A stretch of DNA of 64,000 nt from Actinomadura kijaniata NBRC 14229 (GTDB lineage: Bacteria > Actinomycetota > Actinomycetes > Streptosporangiales > Streptosporangiaceae), in NCBI RefSeq assembly GCF_001552175.1, contig NZ_BCQR01000047.1, forward strand, positions 1 through 64,000. Reading direction: 5' to 3'. Every line of letters begins with the position of its first letter. Position 1 is the first letter of the stretch. The notes beneath the pieces are model-generated. The model was not told the origin of the DNA. It did no database searches and saw only the letters and a list, made by a program, of their open reading frames with translations. A program made the translations under genes and the position numbers. Positions 47,090-54,903 of this stretch are shown piece after piece.

Positions 47090-48607
47090 TCATGACACCT
47101 CGCCCCCCGGCCCGCCGCCCCCCGAGGCACGGCGTCCTCGACCGTGCCCCGGGTCCGCGGAGTCCCGCGCCGCCCCGGGGCGTTCACCCTCTCGCACGGG
47201 CTCCGGACCAGCGGCGTTCCCCACCTCGCCCGACGACCCCCGGCCTCGCACCGCGTCCGGGTGCATGGCATCGCGCGCCGCCTCGGAGCCTTCACCCTCT
47301 CGGACGGACCCCGGACCAGCGGCGTTCCCCACCTCGCCCGACGACCCCCGGCCTCGCACCGCGTCCGGGTGCATGGCATCGCGCGCCGCCTCGGGGCGTT
47401 CACCGCCTCGCGCGGGCCCCGGACGTGTGGCGTCCTCCGCTGCGCGCGATGACCCGCGACCCCGCGCCATGTCCGAACGCACGGCGTCGCGCGGCGGCTC
47501 GGGGTGTTCGGCACCTCGCACGGGCTCCGGACCAGCGGCGTTCCTCGTGTCGTCCGACGGTCCTCGGTTTCGTGGCGGGCGTGGGGTCTCCGGTGGCTCG
47601 GGGTCGCCGGGGACCTCCGGGAGCGGGGTGATCGTTTGGGGGCGGCGTTCGCGGCGGGCGCGGGGTGGTTCCGATGTCGAGGGGCCGCGTTCGCCCCACA
47701 CGACGAAGGTCGAGCGCGCCGGGCCCGGCGCCGGTGTCGCGGTCAGGTGGAGCGTGTGGGCCTTCATGCCCTCCGCGCGAAGGATCTCCAGGGCAGGGCG
47801 CACCTCGTTCTCGTCGCGGATCAGGGCCACCACCGCGCGCAGGGCGCGGATGGCGCTCGCCTGGAGGGTGTCGGGATCCGTGCCGCCCAGGAAGATCGCG
47901 TCGGGGTCGGGGAGGTGGGTGAAGACCTCGGGGGGCTCGCCCCGGGAGACCGCCACCCGCACGCCGTGGGCGCGCACGTCGGCCTTGGTCCGCTCCCACG
48001 CCGCGCGTTCGCGGGCGACCGCCACGGCCGCCGCGCCCAGGCGGGCGCACCCGATCGCCACCGCGCCGCCGCCGTCCACGTCCCACACCAGGTCACCGAT
48101 GCGCGGCCCCAGCTTCGCCAGCGCGAACGCGCGCACCTCCGCGCCCGGCACCTCCCCCTCGAACGCCTCCTCCCCCAGCGCCCATCCGGCCGGCCCCGAC
48201 CGCGAGCCCCGCACCCACGACACGTCCTCCGACTCCGGGTGCGCGTCGGTGGCCGCGCCGGTGTGCGACGCCAGCACCAGTACCACCGACGGGTCGCGCC
48301 ACGGGCGGGTGGTGGCCTCGGCGGGGCGCACGTGCACGATCCGCTCGCCCGGACCGCCCAGGTCCTCGCACACCACGAACGCGCGCGGCGACTGCGGGAA
48401 CAGCGCCCGCGCCAGCTCGGCCGGCCCCGCGTCCGGCCCGGTCAGCACCGCGACCTTGGGGTGGGCGCGGCAGACGTTGACCGCGCGGCGCAGCCCCTCG
48501 TCGGGCACCGACACGACCAGCGCGCCGTCCCAGTCCAGGCCCGCCCGCGCGAACGCCGTCGCGACCAGCGTCAACGCGGGCGGCCCATGGCCGATCACCG
48601 TGATCAT
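47090..48607 (-). CDS. cobL: CobL-like precorrin-6Y methyltransferase, N-terminally shortened, with 36-residue repeat tail
   Basis: 505 residues. After MITVIGHG the sequence jumps to the second half of a CbiE domain (ALTLVATAFARAGLDWDGAL, LRRAVNVCRAHPKVAVLTG, EDLGGPGERIVH); the first half, with the glycine-rich loop and GGRRHL/GDPxF region, is missing. A CbiT domain follows (about 145-308: GAEVRAFALAKLGPRIGDLVWDVD, DAIFLGGTDPDTLQ), its SAM motif reading DVDGGGAVAIG where DVGAGSGSVAIE is usual. Residues 309-505 are a Pro/Arg/Gly-rich tail with 36-residue repeats. ATG start, 3 bp after the upstream stop. Confidence 0.75.
   Translation of the reverse strand: MITVIGHGPPALTLVATAFARAGLDWDGALVVSVPDEGLRRAVNVCRAHPKVAVLTGPDAGPAELARALFPQSPRAFVVCEDLGGPGERIVHVRPAEATTRPWRDPSVVLVLASHTGAATDAHPESEDVSWVRGSRSGPAGWALGEEAFEGEVPGAEVRAFALAKLGPRIGDLVWDVDGGGAVAIGCARLGAAAVAVARERAAWERTKADVRAHGVRVAVSRGEPPEVFTHLPDPDAIFLGGTDPDTLQASAIRALRAVVALIRDENEVRPALEILRAEGMKAHTLHLTATPAPGPARSTFVVWGERGPSTSEPPRARRERRPQTITPLPEVPGDPEPPETPRPPRNRGPSDDTRNAAGPEPVRGAEHPEPPRDAVRSDMARGRGSSRAAEDATRPGPARGGERPEAARDAMHPDAVRGRGSSGEVGNAAGPGSVREGEGSEAARDAMHPDAVRGRGSSGEVGNAAGPEPVREGERPGAARDSADPGHGRGRRASGGGGPGGEVS
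47095..47574. repeat. 108-bp tandem repeat inside the cobL 3' end
   Basis: About 4.5 copies with an exact 108-bp period. Copy starts lie near 47095, 47203, 47311, 47419 and 47527, most easily seen at CCGGACCAGCGGCGTTCC (47203, 47311 and 47527). The two central copies are nearly identical over more than 80 bp, so they are recent. 108 bp equals 36 codons, so unit gain or loss keeps the cobL frame. Confidence 0.85.
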
Positions 48608-48610
48608 CGC

Positions 48611-49738
48611 TCACCCCGTGCGGGCCATCCGGCCGTACATGCCGACCATGCGCGTGCCACCGGAGTCCACCATCACGACCTGCGCCGCGACGCTCCCGTC
48701 CACGATCTCCTCCAGGCGCAGCGCGACGCGGCGGCACAGTTCGCGGCCGCACGGCCCGAGCAGCCCGGCGTCCTCCCACAGCCCGTAGACCCGGGCCGGG
48801 GAGGAGCCGGCGACGGCGGCGGCCGGTTCGGGCAGGCCGCCCATGTCGGCGGTGACCTCGGCGAGCGGGACGCCGTCCGCCAGCGCGTCGATCGTGCCGA
48901 CCACGATGAGCTGGGCCAGGCCGTGCGCGGCCGCCGCGCGGACGGCGTCGTCGGCGCGATCGCCGGGGTCGGTGAAGCACACGTCGGGAAGGGCGGGCAG
49001 CATCCGGCGGGCGACCTCGCCGGTCAGGTCGCCCGTGTGCAGGACGAGGGTGCGCTCCCCGGCCGCCGCGATCGCCGCGACGTTCGCCGTGATGTCGTGG
49101 GTCATGGGCGTCGAGCCTGGCGAAGCCGCCGCCGGAACGGGCGCCGACCCGCCGACCGCGACCGAGTCGAGATCCACGTCGAGGTCCGGCTTGATCAGGC
49201 CGAACACGTACCGGTCGACGTTGCGGTCCGCGACCCGCTCGGCCCCGCGCGCCACCCCTTCCAGCCGGAACCCGGACTTCTCGGCCACCCGGACCGACGC
49301 GGCGTTGGTGGTCAGCGTCCGCAGCTCGATCCGGTGCAGCCCGCAGCCGGCCAGCGCCCACCGGGCGACCAGCCGCAACGCCTGCGACGCGTACCCCCGG
49401 CCGCGCGCCGCCGGACGCACCCCGTACCAGACCTTGCAGGTCAGCTGGGTCCAGTCCACCCGGTACAGCCCGATCGTCCCGGCCATCCGCCCCGACTCCC
49501 GCTCGGCGACGACCAGGTGGACGCCCACGCCGAAGCGGTGCGGCTGGTGCACGCCCTCGGTGAGCCACCACGCGAGCGGCTCGGCCGCCAGCCCGGTCGG
49601 GAAGTTCGGCGGCAGCCAGTCCTCGCCCGCCCGGACCACCTCGGCGTAGTCGGCGGCGTCGTCCAGGGCGAACGGCCGGACCTCCACGTCCGCGCCGACC
49701 AGGCGGACCGGCCCGCCGAACGTCCTCTCGCCGCTCAC
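48611..49738 (-). CDS. GNAT acetyltransferase fused to the C-terminal half of CbiD
   Basis: About 375 residues in one frame. Residues 11-185 form a RimJ/RimL-type GNAT domain (VEVRPFALDDAADYAEVV, ESGRMAGTIGLYR, RPAARGRGYASQALRLVARW, NAASVRVAEKSGFRLEGV). After a linker, residues 212-375 align with the C-terminal half of CbiD: TLVLHTGDLTGEVARRM, AAAHGLAQLIVVGTID, and GRELCRRVALRLEEIV compare with Salmonella CbiD regions as recalled. The CbiD N-terminal half with the TTGxCAxAA loop is absent. GTG at 49738 overlaps the cobB stop as GTGA. Internal ATG at 49105 could start the CbiD part alone, but has no good ribosome site. Confidence 0.7.
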   Translation of the reverse strand: MSGERTFGGPVRLVGADVEVRPFALDDAADYAEVVRAGEDWLPPNFPTGLAAEPLAWWLTEGVHQPHRFGVGVHLVVAERESGRMAGTIGLYRVDWTQLTCKVWYGVRPAARGRGYASQALRLVARWALAGCGLHRIELRTLTTNAASVRVAEKSGFRLEGVARGAERVADRNVDRYVFGLIKPDLDVDLDSVAVGGSAPVPAAASPGSTPMTHDITANVAAIAAAGERTLVLHTGDLTGEVARRMLPALPDVCFTDPGDRADDAVRAAAAHGLAQLIVVGTIDALADGVPLAEVTADMGGLPEPAAAVAGSSPARVYGLWEDAGLLGPCGRELCRRVALRLEEIVDGSVAAQVVMVDSGGTRMVGMYGRMARTG

Positions 49739-51087
49739 CGGCACGCCTCCACCAGCCGCCGCGCGAACAGCGGCGTCGCGGCCCAGTGCAGGTGCAGGTA
49801 CGACGCCACGCACCGCCTCCGGACGAACCCCGCCGGTCCCTCCGCCGACCACTGCCACGCGGGCGTCGCGCCGTGCGGGGGGTCGGTGGCGGTGCGGTGG
49901 AACTCGTGCCCGCGCACGCGTTCCCCGGCGCGCGCCACCACCGAGTCGGCGACGGCGACGGCCGCGCGGTACCCGAGCGTGAGGCGCGGCGTCATCGTGG
50001 CCGTGACCTCGTCCAGCACGCCGCACATGGGGGTGCCGTCGAGTTCGCGGGCCAGGTACAGCAGCCCGGCGCACTCGGCGTAGACCGCGCCGTCGAACGC
50101 GGCCACGGCCTTGCGCAGCGGCTCGTTGGCCGCCAGGTCCGCCGCGTACACCTCGGGGAACCCGCCGCCGATCACCAGCGCCCGCGCGCCCTCCGGCAGC
50201 GCCTCGTCCCGCAGCGGGTCGAACCGCACGACCTCGGCCCCGGCGGCGCGCAGCAGCTCCTCGTTCTCGGCGTACCCGAAGGTGAACGCCGCTCCCCCGG
50301 CCACCGCGACGACCGGCCGTCCCGGCACCGGCTCGCCGGTCGCCGGCTCCCAGGCGGGCGCGTCCAGCGGCGGGGCGCCGCGGGCCAGCGCCACCAGCGC
50401 GTCCAGGTCGCAGGACTCCGCCACCAGCTCGCCGAGGCGGCGCACCGTCTCCACCGCGTCGGCGTGCCGTTCGGCGGCCGGGACCAGGCCCAGGTGCCGC
50501 GACGGCTTGGCGATCTCGGGCCGGCGGCGCAGCGCGCCCAGCACCGGCAGGCCCAGCGCTTCCACGGCCTCCCGGCACATCGCCTCGTGCCCGGCGGAGC
50601 CGAGCCGGTTGAGGATCACTCCGGCCAGCCGGACGTTCCCGTAGGACCGGAACCCGTGGACCAGCGCCGCCACCGACCGCCCGGCCGCCGCCGACGCGTC
50701 CACCACCAGCACGACCGGCGCCTCCAGCAGCGCCGCGACATGCGCGGTCGAGGCGAAGTCCCCGCCGGACCGGCCGCCCTCGCCATGCCCGCCGGCGCCG
50801 TCGAACAGGCCCATCACGCCCTCGACGACCGCGATGTCCGCCCCGGCCGCGCCGTGCCGCAGCAGCGGGACGACCAGCTCCTCCGAGGTCAGCCACGGGT
50901 CGAGGTTGCGGCCCGGACGGCCGGTCGCCAGCGCGTGGTAGCCGGGGTCGATGTAGTCGGGGCCGACCTTGTGCGGCGAGACGGCCGTCCCGCGCGCCGT
51001 GAGCGCCGCCATCAGCCCGGTGGCCACGGTCGTCTTGCCGCTCCCGGACGCGGGAGCGGCGATCACGATCCGCGGGACGGCTACCAC
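49735..51087 (-). CDS. cobB: Hydrogenobyrinic/cobyrinic acid a,c-diamide synthase
   Basis: About 450 residues. N-terminal P-loop amidoligase domain: RIVIAAPASGSGKTTVATGL, VSPHKVGPDYIDPGYH, VVEGVMGLFDGAGG. C-terminal glutaminase domain with nucleophile Cys in YAECAGLLYLARELDG and the later His in RGHEFHRT. It amidates the a and c side chains, using glutamine and ATP. Overlaps cobO by 7 bp, so coupled translation is likely. Confidence 0.95.
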   Translation of the reverse strand: MVAVPRIVIAAPASGSGKTTVATGLMAALTARGTAVSPHKVGPDYIDPGYHALATGRPGRNLDPWLTSEELVVPLLRHGAAGADIAVVEGVMGLFDGAGGHGEGGRSGGDFASTAHVAALLEAPVVLVVDASAAAGRSVAALVHGFRSYGNVRLAGVILNRLGSAGHEAMCREAVEALGLPVLGALRRRPEIAKPSRHLGLVPAAERHADAVETVRRLGELVAESCDLDALVALARGAPPLDAPAWEPATGEPVPGRPVVAVAGGAAFTFGYAENEELLRAAGAEVVRFDPLRDEALPEGARALVIGGGFPEVYAADLAANEPLRKAVAAFDGAVYAECAGLLYLARELDGTPMCGVLDEVTATMTPRLTLGYRAAVAVADSVVARAGERVRGHEFHRTATDPPHGATPAWQWSAEGPAGFVRRRCVASYLHLHWAATPLFARRLVEACR

Positions 51088-51683
51088 TCGATGCCCTTCT
51101 GCCCCTTCTGCCCCTGGTCCATCGGGTGCTTGACCTTGCCCATCTCCGTCACCAGGTCGGCGAACCCCACCAGCCGCGGGTCGGCGTCCCGGCCGGTGAT
51201 CACCACGTGCTGGTTGCCCGGCCGGTCCCGCAGCGCGGCGATGACGTCCTCCACGTCCACCCAACCCCACTTCATCGGATAGGTGAACTCGTCCAGCACG
51301 TACAGCCGGTAGGTCTCGGCGGCCAGGTCCCGCTTGATCTGCTCCCAGCCCTCACGGGCGTCGGCGGCGTGGTCGGCCTCGCTGCCCGGCCGCTGGATCC
51401 ACGACCAGCCCTCGCCCATCTTGTTCCAGGTCACGGTGCCGCCCTCGGCGCTGTCGCCCAGCACCCGCAACGCGGTCTCCTCGCCGATCCGCCACTTGGC
51501 GGACTTGACGAACTGGAACACCCCGATCGGCCAGCCCTGGTTCCAGGCGCGCAGCGCCAGCCCGAACGCGGCGGTCGACTTGCCCTTGCCCGGCCCCGTG
51601 TGCACGATCACCAGCGGCCGGTTGCGGCGCTGCCGGGTGGTCAGCCCGTCGTCGGGAACGTACTCCGGCTTGCCCTGCGGCAT
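51081..51683 (-). CDS. cobO: Cob(I)yrinic acid a,c-diamide adenosyltransferase
   Basis: 200 residues, CobA/CobO/BtuR type. The P-loop variant IVHTGPGKGKSTAAFGLALR is near the N-terminus, with FQFVKSAKWRIGEE, YRLYVLDEFTYPMKWGWVDV and HVVITGRDADPRLV. Transfers the 5'-deoxyadenosyl group from ATP to the cobalt of reduced corrinoid. ATG at 51683 shares one base with the chelatase stop (TGATG). Confidence 0.95.
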   Translation of the reverse strand: MPQGKPEYVPDDGLTTRQRRNRPLVIVHTGPGKGKSTAAFGLALRAWNQGWPIGVFQFVKSAKWRIGEETALRVLGDSAEGGTVTWNKMGEGWSWIQRPGSEADHAADAREGWEQIKRDLAAETYRLYVLDEFTYPMKWGWVDVEDVIAALRDRPGNQHVVITGRDADPRLVGFADLVTEMGKVKHPMDQGQKGQKGIEW

Positions 51684-53836
51684 CACGCACTCCTCTTCAC
51701 GGGCTTCCGCGCCTCGCGCACCACTCCGGCCAGCCCGTCGGCGGCCAGCTCGTCCAACCTCACGACCTCGCCGCCCAGGCGGGCCCCCAGCGCGGCGGCC
51801 AGCCCGAGCCGCACCGGCCCGCCCTCGCAGTCCACCACGACGGCGGCCACCCCCGACAGCAGCGGCAGCACCGCGGCCGGGTCCGGTCCGTGCGTGGCGC
51901 GGCCGTCGGTCACCAGCACCAGCAGCGGACGCCGCGCCGGGTCCCGCAGCCGTTCGACGCGCAGCACCTCGGCGGCCCGCAGCAGCCCGGCCGCCAGCGG
52001 GGTGCGGCCGCCGGTCGGCAGCCGCTCCAGCCGCCGCGCCCCGGCCTCCACCGAGGAGGTCGGCGGCAGCGCCAGCTCCGCGTCGCGGCCCCGGAACGTG
52101 ACCAGCCCGACCTTGTCGCGCCGCTGGTAGGCGTCGCGCAGCAGGCTCAGCACGGCCCCCTTGACGGCCCGCATCCGCCGGCGCGCGGCCATCGACCCGC
52201 TGGCGTCCACCACGAACAGCACCAGGTTGCCCTCGCGGCCGTCGCGCACCGGCTCGCGCAGGTCCCCGGGCGCGATCAGCAGCCCCGGGCCGGTCCGGCC
52301 CCGCGACCGCTGGTGCGGGGCCGCCGCCCGGAGCGTGGCGCTCAGGTGGACGCCGCCGTCGCCGGGCCGCGAGCCCGACACCCGCCCGTGCGGGCTGCGC
52401 GCCTTGGAGCGCCGCCCCGGCGCGCCCTGCCCCAGGCCCGGAACGGTGAACAGGCGCGGCTTGTAGGCGTCGTCGGCGGGAACGGCCTCCTGCTCCCCGG
52501 CCGGGGACGTGCCGCCCTCGGGCCGCTCCGGCTGCTCGGGCCGCTCGGGCTGTGCGGTCTGCCCGTTCGGCGACGGAGGGACGGCCCCGTCCGGCGCGTC
52601 GCCGGGCGGGGCGCCGCCGCCACCGCCGTCCGGCCCCGGGTCGTCGGGGTCGTCCTCGGGCCACTCGGGCTCGGCGGGCGGCGGGGGCTCCTCCTCGCGG
52701 TGGCGCTCCAGGATCTCGTCGAGCCGGTCGGCGTCCAGGCCCGGCGCGTCGAACGGGTCGCGCCGCCGCCGGTGCGGCAGCGCCAGCCGCGCCGCCGTCC
52801 GCACGTCGTCGTCGGTGACGCGGGTCCGCCGGTTCCAGGCGGCCAGCGCCATGGCGGCGCGCGCGGTCACCAGGTCGGCTCGCAACCCGTCCACCTCGAA
52901 CTCCGCGCACACCGCCGTGATCTGCCGCAGCGCCGCGTCGGTCAGTTCGACCTCCGCCAGCCGGGCCTGCGCGGCCTGGATGCGGGCGGCGAGCTCGGCC
53001 TCGGCGACGGCCCAGCGGGCGGCGAACCCGCGCGGGTCCTCCTCGAACCGCAGCCGCCGCCGCACCACCTCGGCGCGCTCGGCCGGGTCGCGGGTCGCGG
53101 CGACCTCCACGGTCAGCCCGAACCGGTCCAGCAGCTGCGGCCGCAGCTCGCCCTCCTCCGGGTTCATCGTGCCGACCAGCAGGAACCGCGCCGCGTGCCG
53201 CACCGACACGCCCTCGCGCTCCACGTGCGACTCGCCCATGGCGGCGGCGTCGAGCAGCAGGTCCACCAGGTGGTCGTGCAGCAGGTTGACCTCGTCGACG
53301 TACAGCACGCCCCGGTGCGCGGCGGCCAGCAGGCCCGGCTCGAACGCCTTGACGCCCTCGGTGAGCGCCCGTTCGATGTCCAGCGACCCGGTCAGCCGGT
53401 CCTCCGACGCGCCGACCGGCAGCTCGACCAGCCGCGCGGGACGCTCGACGGCGTCCTCGCCGTCGGCGTGCGGGCCGTCGGGGCAGGCCGGGTCGGGGTC
53501 GCGCGGGTCGCACGAGAACCGGCAGCCCGCCACCACCCGCACGCCCGGCAGCAGGTCGGCCAGCGCCCGCACGATCGTCGACTTGGCGGTGCCCTTCTCG
53601 CCGCGCACCAGCACGCCGCCGACGGCGGGCGACACGGCGTTCACGATCAGCGCGAGCTTCAGGTCCTCCATGCCGACCACGGCCGAGAACGGGTAGCGGG
53701 GCGTGCGCGCGGCGTTCGGCTCGGGGCCGCGCGTCACGGTGGGGGCGGTCCCGGGGAGCCCGAGGGTGTCGGGTCCGTCGTCCCCGGTGCGAGCCGAGTC
53801 CGGCTCGACGGCGTTGTCCTGCCCGGCAGGGGGCAT
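51683..53836 (-). CDS. ChlI-ChlD fused AAA/VWA chelatase subunit (cobaltochelatase partner)
   Basis: 717 residues. AAA+ domain: FSAVVGMEDLKLALIVNAV, Walker A VRGEKGTAKST (77-87), Walker B GVLYVDEVNLL, and NPEEGELRPQLLDRFGL. A long acidic/Pro-rich linker leads to a VWA domain with the MIDAS motif VVDASGSMAARRRM. In actinobacteria this ChlID-type protein stands in for CobS/CobT beside CobN to insert cobalt late in the aerobic route; CobN is not in this window. First gene of the riboswitch-led operon; ATG at 53836. Confidence 0.9.
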   Translation of the reverse strand: MPPAGQDNAVEPDSARTGDDGPDTLGLPGTAPTVTRGPEPNAARTPRYPFSAVVGMEDLKLALIVNAVSPAVGGVLVRGEKGTAKSTIVRALADLLPGVRVVAGCRFSCDPRDPDPACPDGPHADGEDAVERPARLVELPVGASEDRLTGSLDIERALTEGVKAFEPGLLAAAHRGVLYVDEVNLLHDHLVDLLLDAAAMGESHVEREGVSVRHAARFLLVGTMNPEEGELRPQLLDRFGLTVEVAATRDPAERAEVVRRRLRFEEDPRGFAARWAVAEAELAARIQAAQARLAEVELTDAALRQITAVCAEFEVDGLRADLVTARAAMALAAWNRRTRVTDDDVRTAARLALPHRRRRDPFDAPGLDADRLDEILERHREEEPPPPAEPEWPEDDPDDPGPDGGGGGAPPGDAPDGAVPPSPNGQTAQPERPEQPERPEGGTSPAGEQEAVPADDAYKPRLFTVPGLGQGAPGRRSKARSPHGRVSGSRPGDGGVHLSATLRAAAPHQRSRGRTGPGLLIAPGDLREPVRDGREGNLVLFVVDASGSMAARRRMRAVKGAVLSLLRDAYQRRDKVGLVTFRGRDAELALPPTSSVEAGARRLERLPTGGRTPLAAGLLRAAEVLRVERLRDPARRPLLVLVTDGRATHGPDPAAVLPLLSGVAAVVVDCEGGPVRLGLAAALGARLGGEVVRLDELAADGLAGVVREARKPVKRSA

Positions 53837-53884
53837 GCGTCACGTTCCTTCCGTCGGGTGTCCACGCCCATCGGATGTCCACAG

Positions 53885-54050
53885 CGGTCGCGTCCGACGG
53901 CCGGAGTCTCCTGGCTCCCGGATCGCGGTTCCCCCTCGGCCTTCCAGCGTCGCCGCCGTGGCCCGCGCTGAGGCGGAACTCCCCGGTCACAGTTGCGGGA
54001 CAGCCCCGGATTCGCACCGGAGTTCCTCCGTGTCCGTCGCCGCCCAGGAT
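53885..54050 (-). ncRNA. Cobalamin riboswitch upstream of the B12 operon
   Basis: On the minus strand the leader contains the B12-box core (GGTGCGAATCCGG, then GTCCCGCAACTGT) and, downstream, GAGCCAGGAGACTCC, the AGCCAGGA-AC element of cobalamin riboswitches. The order and spacing (about 165 nt) fit the class. Binding adenosylcobalamin normally represses expression, by terminating transcription or masking the ribosome site, so the biosynthetic genes downstream would be under product feedback. Boundaries are approximate. Confidence 0.93.
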
Positions 54051-54083
54051 GGCATACCGCCGGAAACGGCCCAAGTCGCGGCA

Positions 54084-54089
54084 TAGGCT
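54084..54089 (+). promoter_or_regulatory. Candidate -10 box giving a leaderless TetR mRNA
   Basis: TAGGCT fits TANNNT and lies 6 bp before the GTG at 54096, so transcription would start at the initiation codon. It is divergent from the riboswitch promoter. Confidence 0.35.
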
Positions 54090-54095
54090 GGGCGG

Positions 54096-54728
54096 GTGCC
54101 TCGCTACCGGCGGTTGTCGCCCGACGAGCGCCGCGACCAGATCCTGCGGGTGGCGCGGCGGCTGTTCACCGAGCTGCCCTACGCGGAGGTCTCCACCACC
54201 GCGATCGCCGAGGAGGCCGGGGTGCGCCGCGGCCTGCTGCACTACTACTTCGGGACCAAGCGCGAGCTGTTCCTGGAGGTCGTGCGGGAGCTGGCCGCCG
54301 ACGCCGCCGTGCAGGCCCCGCCGCCGGACGTGGGCCTGCCGCTGCCGGAGGCCGTCGACCTGTGCGTGGCGCGCTACCTGGACACCGCCGAGGCCAACGC
54401 GACCACCTGGTTCGCGGCGATCGACGCCGAGGGCTTCGGCCGCGACCCCGAGCTGCTGCGGATCGTCAACCGGTTCCGCGACCTGACGGTCGGGCACCTG
54501 CTGTCGGTGCTGGGCCACCCCGACCCGGACGCGACGCTGCGGGCGGTGGGCTGCGCCTACTCGGGCCTGGCGGAGGCGGCGACCCGGCAGTGGCTCCAGG
54601 AGAGGACCCTGACCCGCCCGCAGGTGCACACGCTGCTGACGCGTTCGCTGCTGACGATGCTCACCGACATCGCGCCCGCGCTGGGGGAACGGCCGGACCC
54701 GGCGGTGACCGGACCCGGCGGTGGCTAG
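54096..54728 (+). CDS. TetR-family transcriptional regulator
   Basis: 210 residues. N-terminal HTH: RDQILRVARRLFTELPYAEV, TTAIAEEAGVRRGLLHYYFGTKRELFLEVV. The C-terminal ligand domain includes NATTWFAAIDAEGFGRDPEL. It is divergent from the cobalamin operon, but its ligand and targets are unknown, and the operon already has a riboswitch. GTG start. A multi-hairpin element follows. Confidence 0.9.
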   Translation: MPRYRRLSPDERRDQILRVARRLFTELPYAEVSTTAIAEEAGVRRGLLHYYFGTKRELFLEVVRELAADAAVQAPPPDVGLPLPEAVDLCVARYLDTAEANATTWFAAIDAEGFGRDPELLRIVNRFRDLTVGHLLSVLGHPDPDATLRAVGCAYSGLAEAATRQWLQERTLTRPQVHTLLTRSLLTMLTDIAPALGERPDPAVTGPGGG

Positions 54729-54775
54729 GACCTGTTTCAAAGTGGGCCTCAACCGCGCACACGAGCGCGTTACCT

Positions 54776-54877
54776 GACCTGCGGGCCCGACGCCGGAGGC
54801 GAGGGCCCGCAGGTCGGATCGCGAAGCGATGTCGCGCTCGCCGAGACCTGGTGAGGTGCGACCCCCAGGGCGAGCGC
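54776..54877. other. Multi-hairpin intergenic element
   Basis: Three successive inverted repeats lie between the convergent TetR and ATPase genes: GACCTGCGGGCCC/GGGCCCGCAGGTC (54776-54788 and 54803-54815, perfect 13 bp), ATCGC-GAA-GCGAT (54818-54830), and GCGCTCGCC/GGCGAGCGC (54834-54842 and 54869-54877, perfect 9 bp). It may be a bidirectional terminator or a copy of a dispersed palindromic repeat. Confidence 0.6.
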
Positions 54878-54903
54878 CGTAGGCCAGGGCTTTTGAAGAC
54901 CGC

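Noticed and set aside
47007-47514. N-terminal extension of CbiG through the 108-bp repeats
   Set aside because: Not needed for family length, starts inside cobL, and a good start with ribosome site exists at 47007. Kept as a finding about ambiguity only.
47095-47574. CRISPR-like array
   Set aside because: The units are contiguous 108-bp tandem repeats with no unique spacers and lie inside a coding region; no cas genes are nearby.
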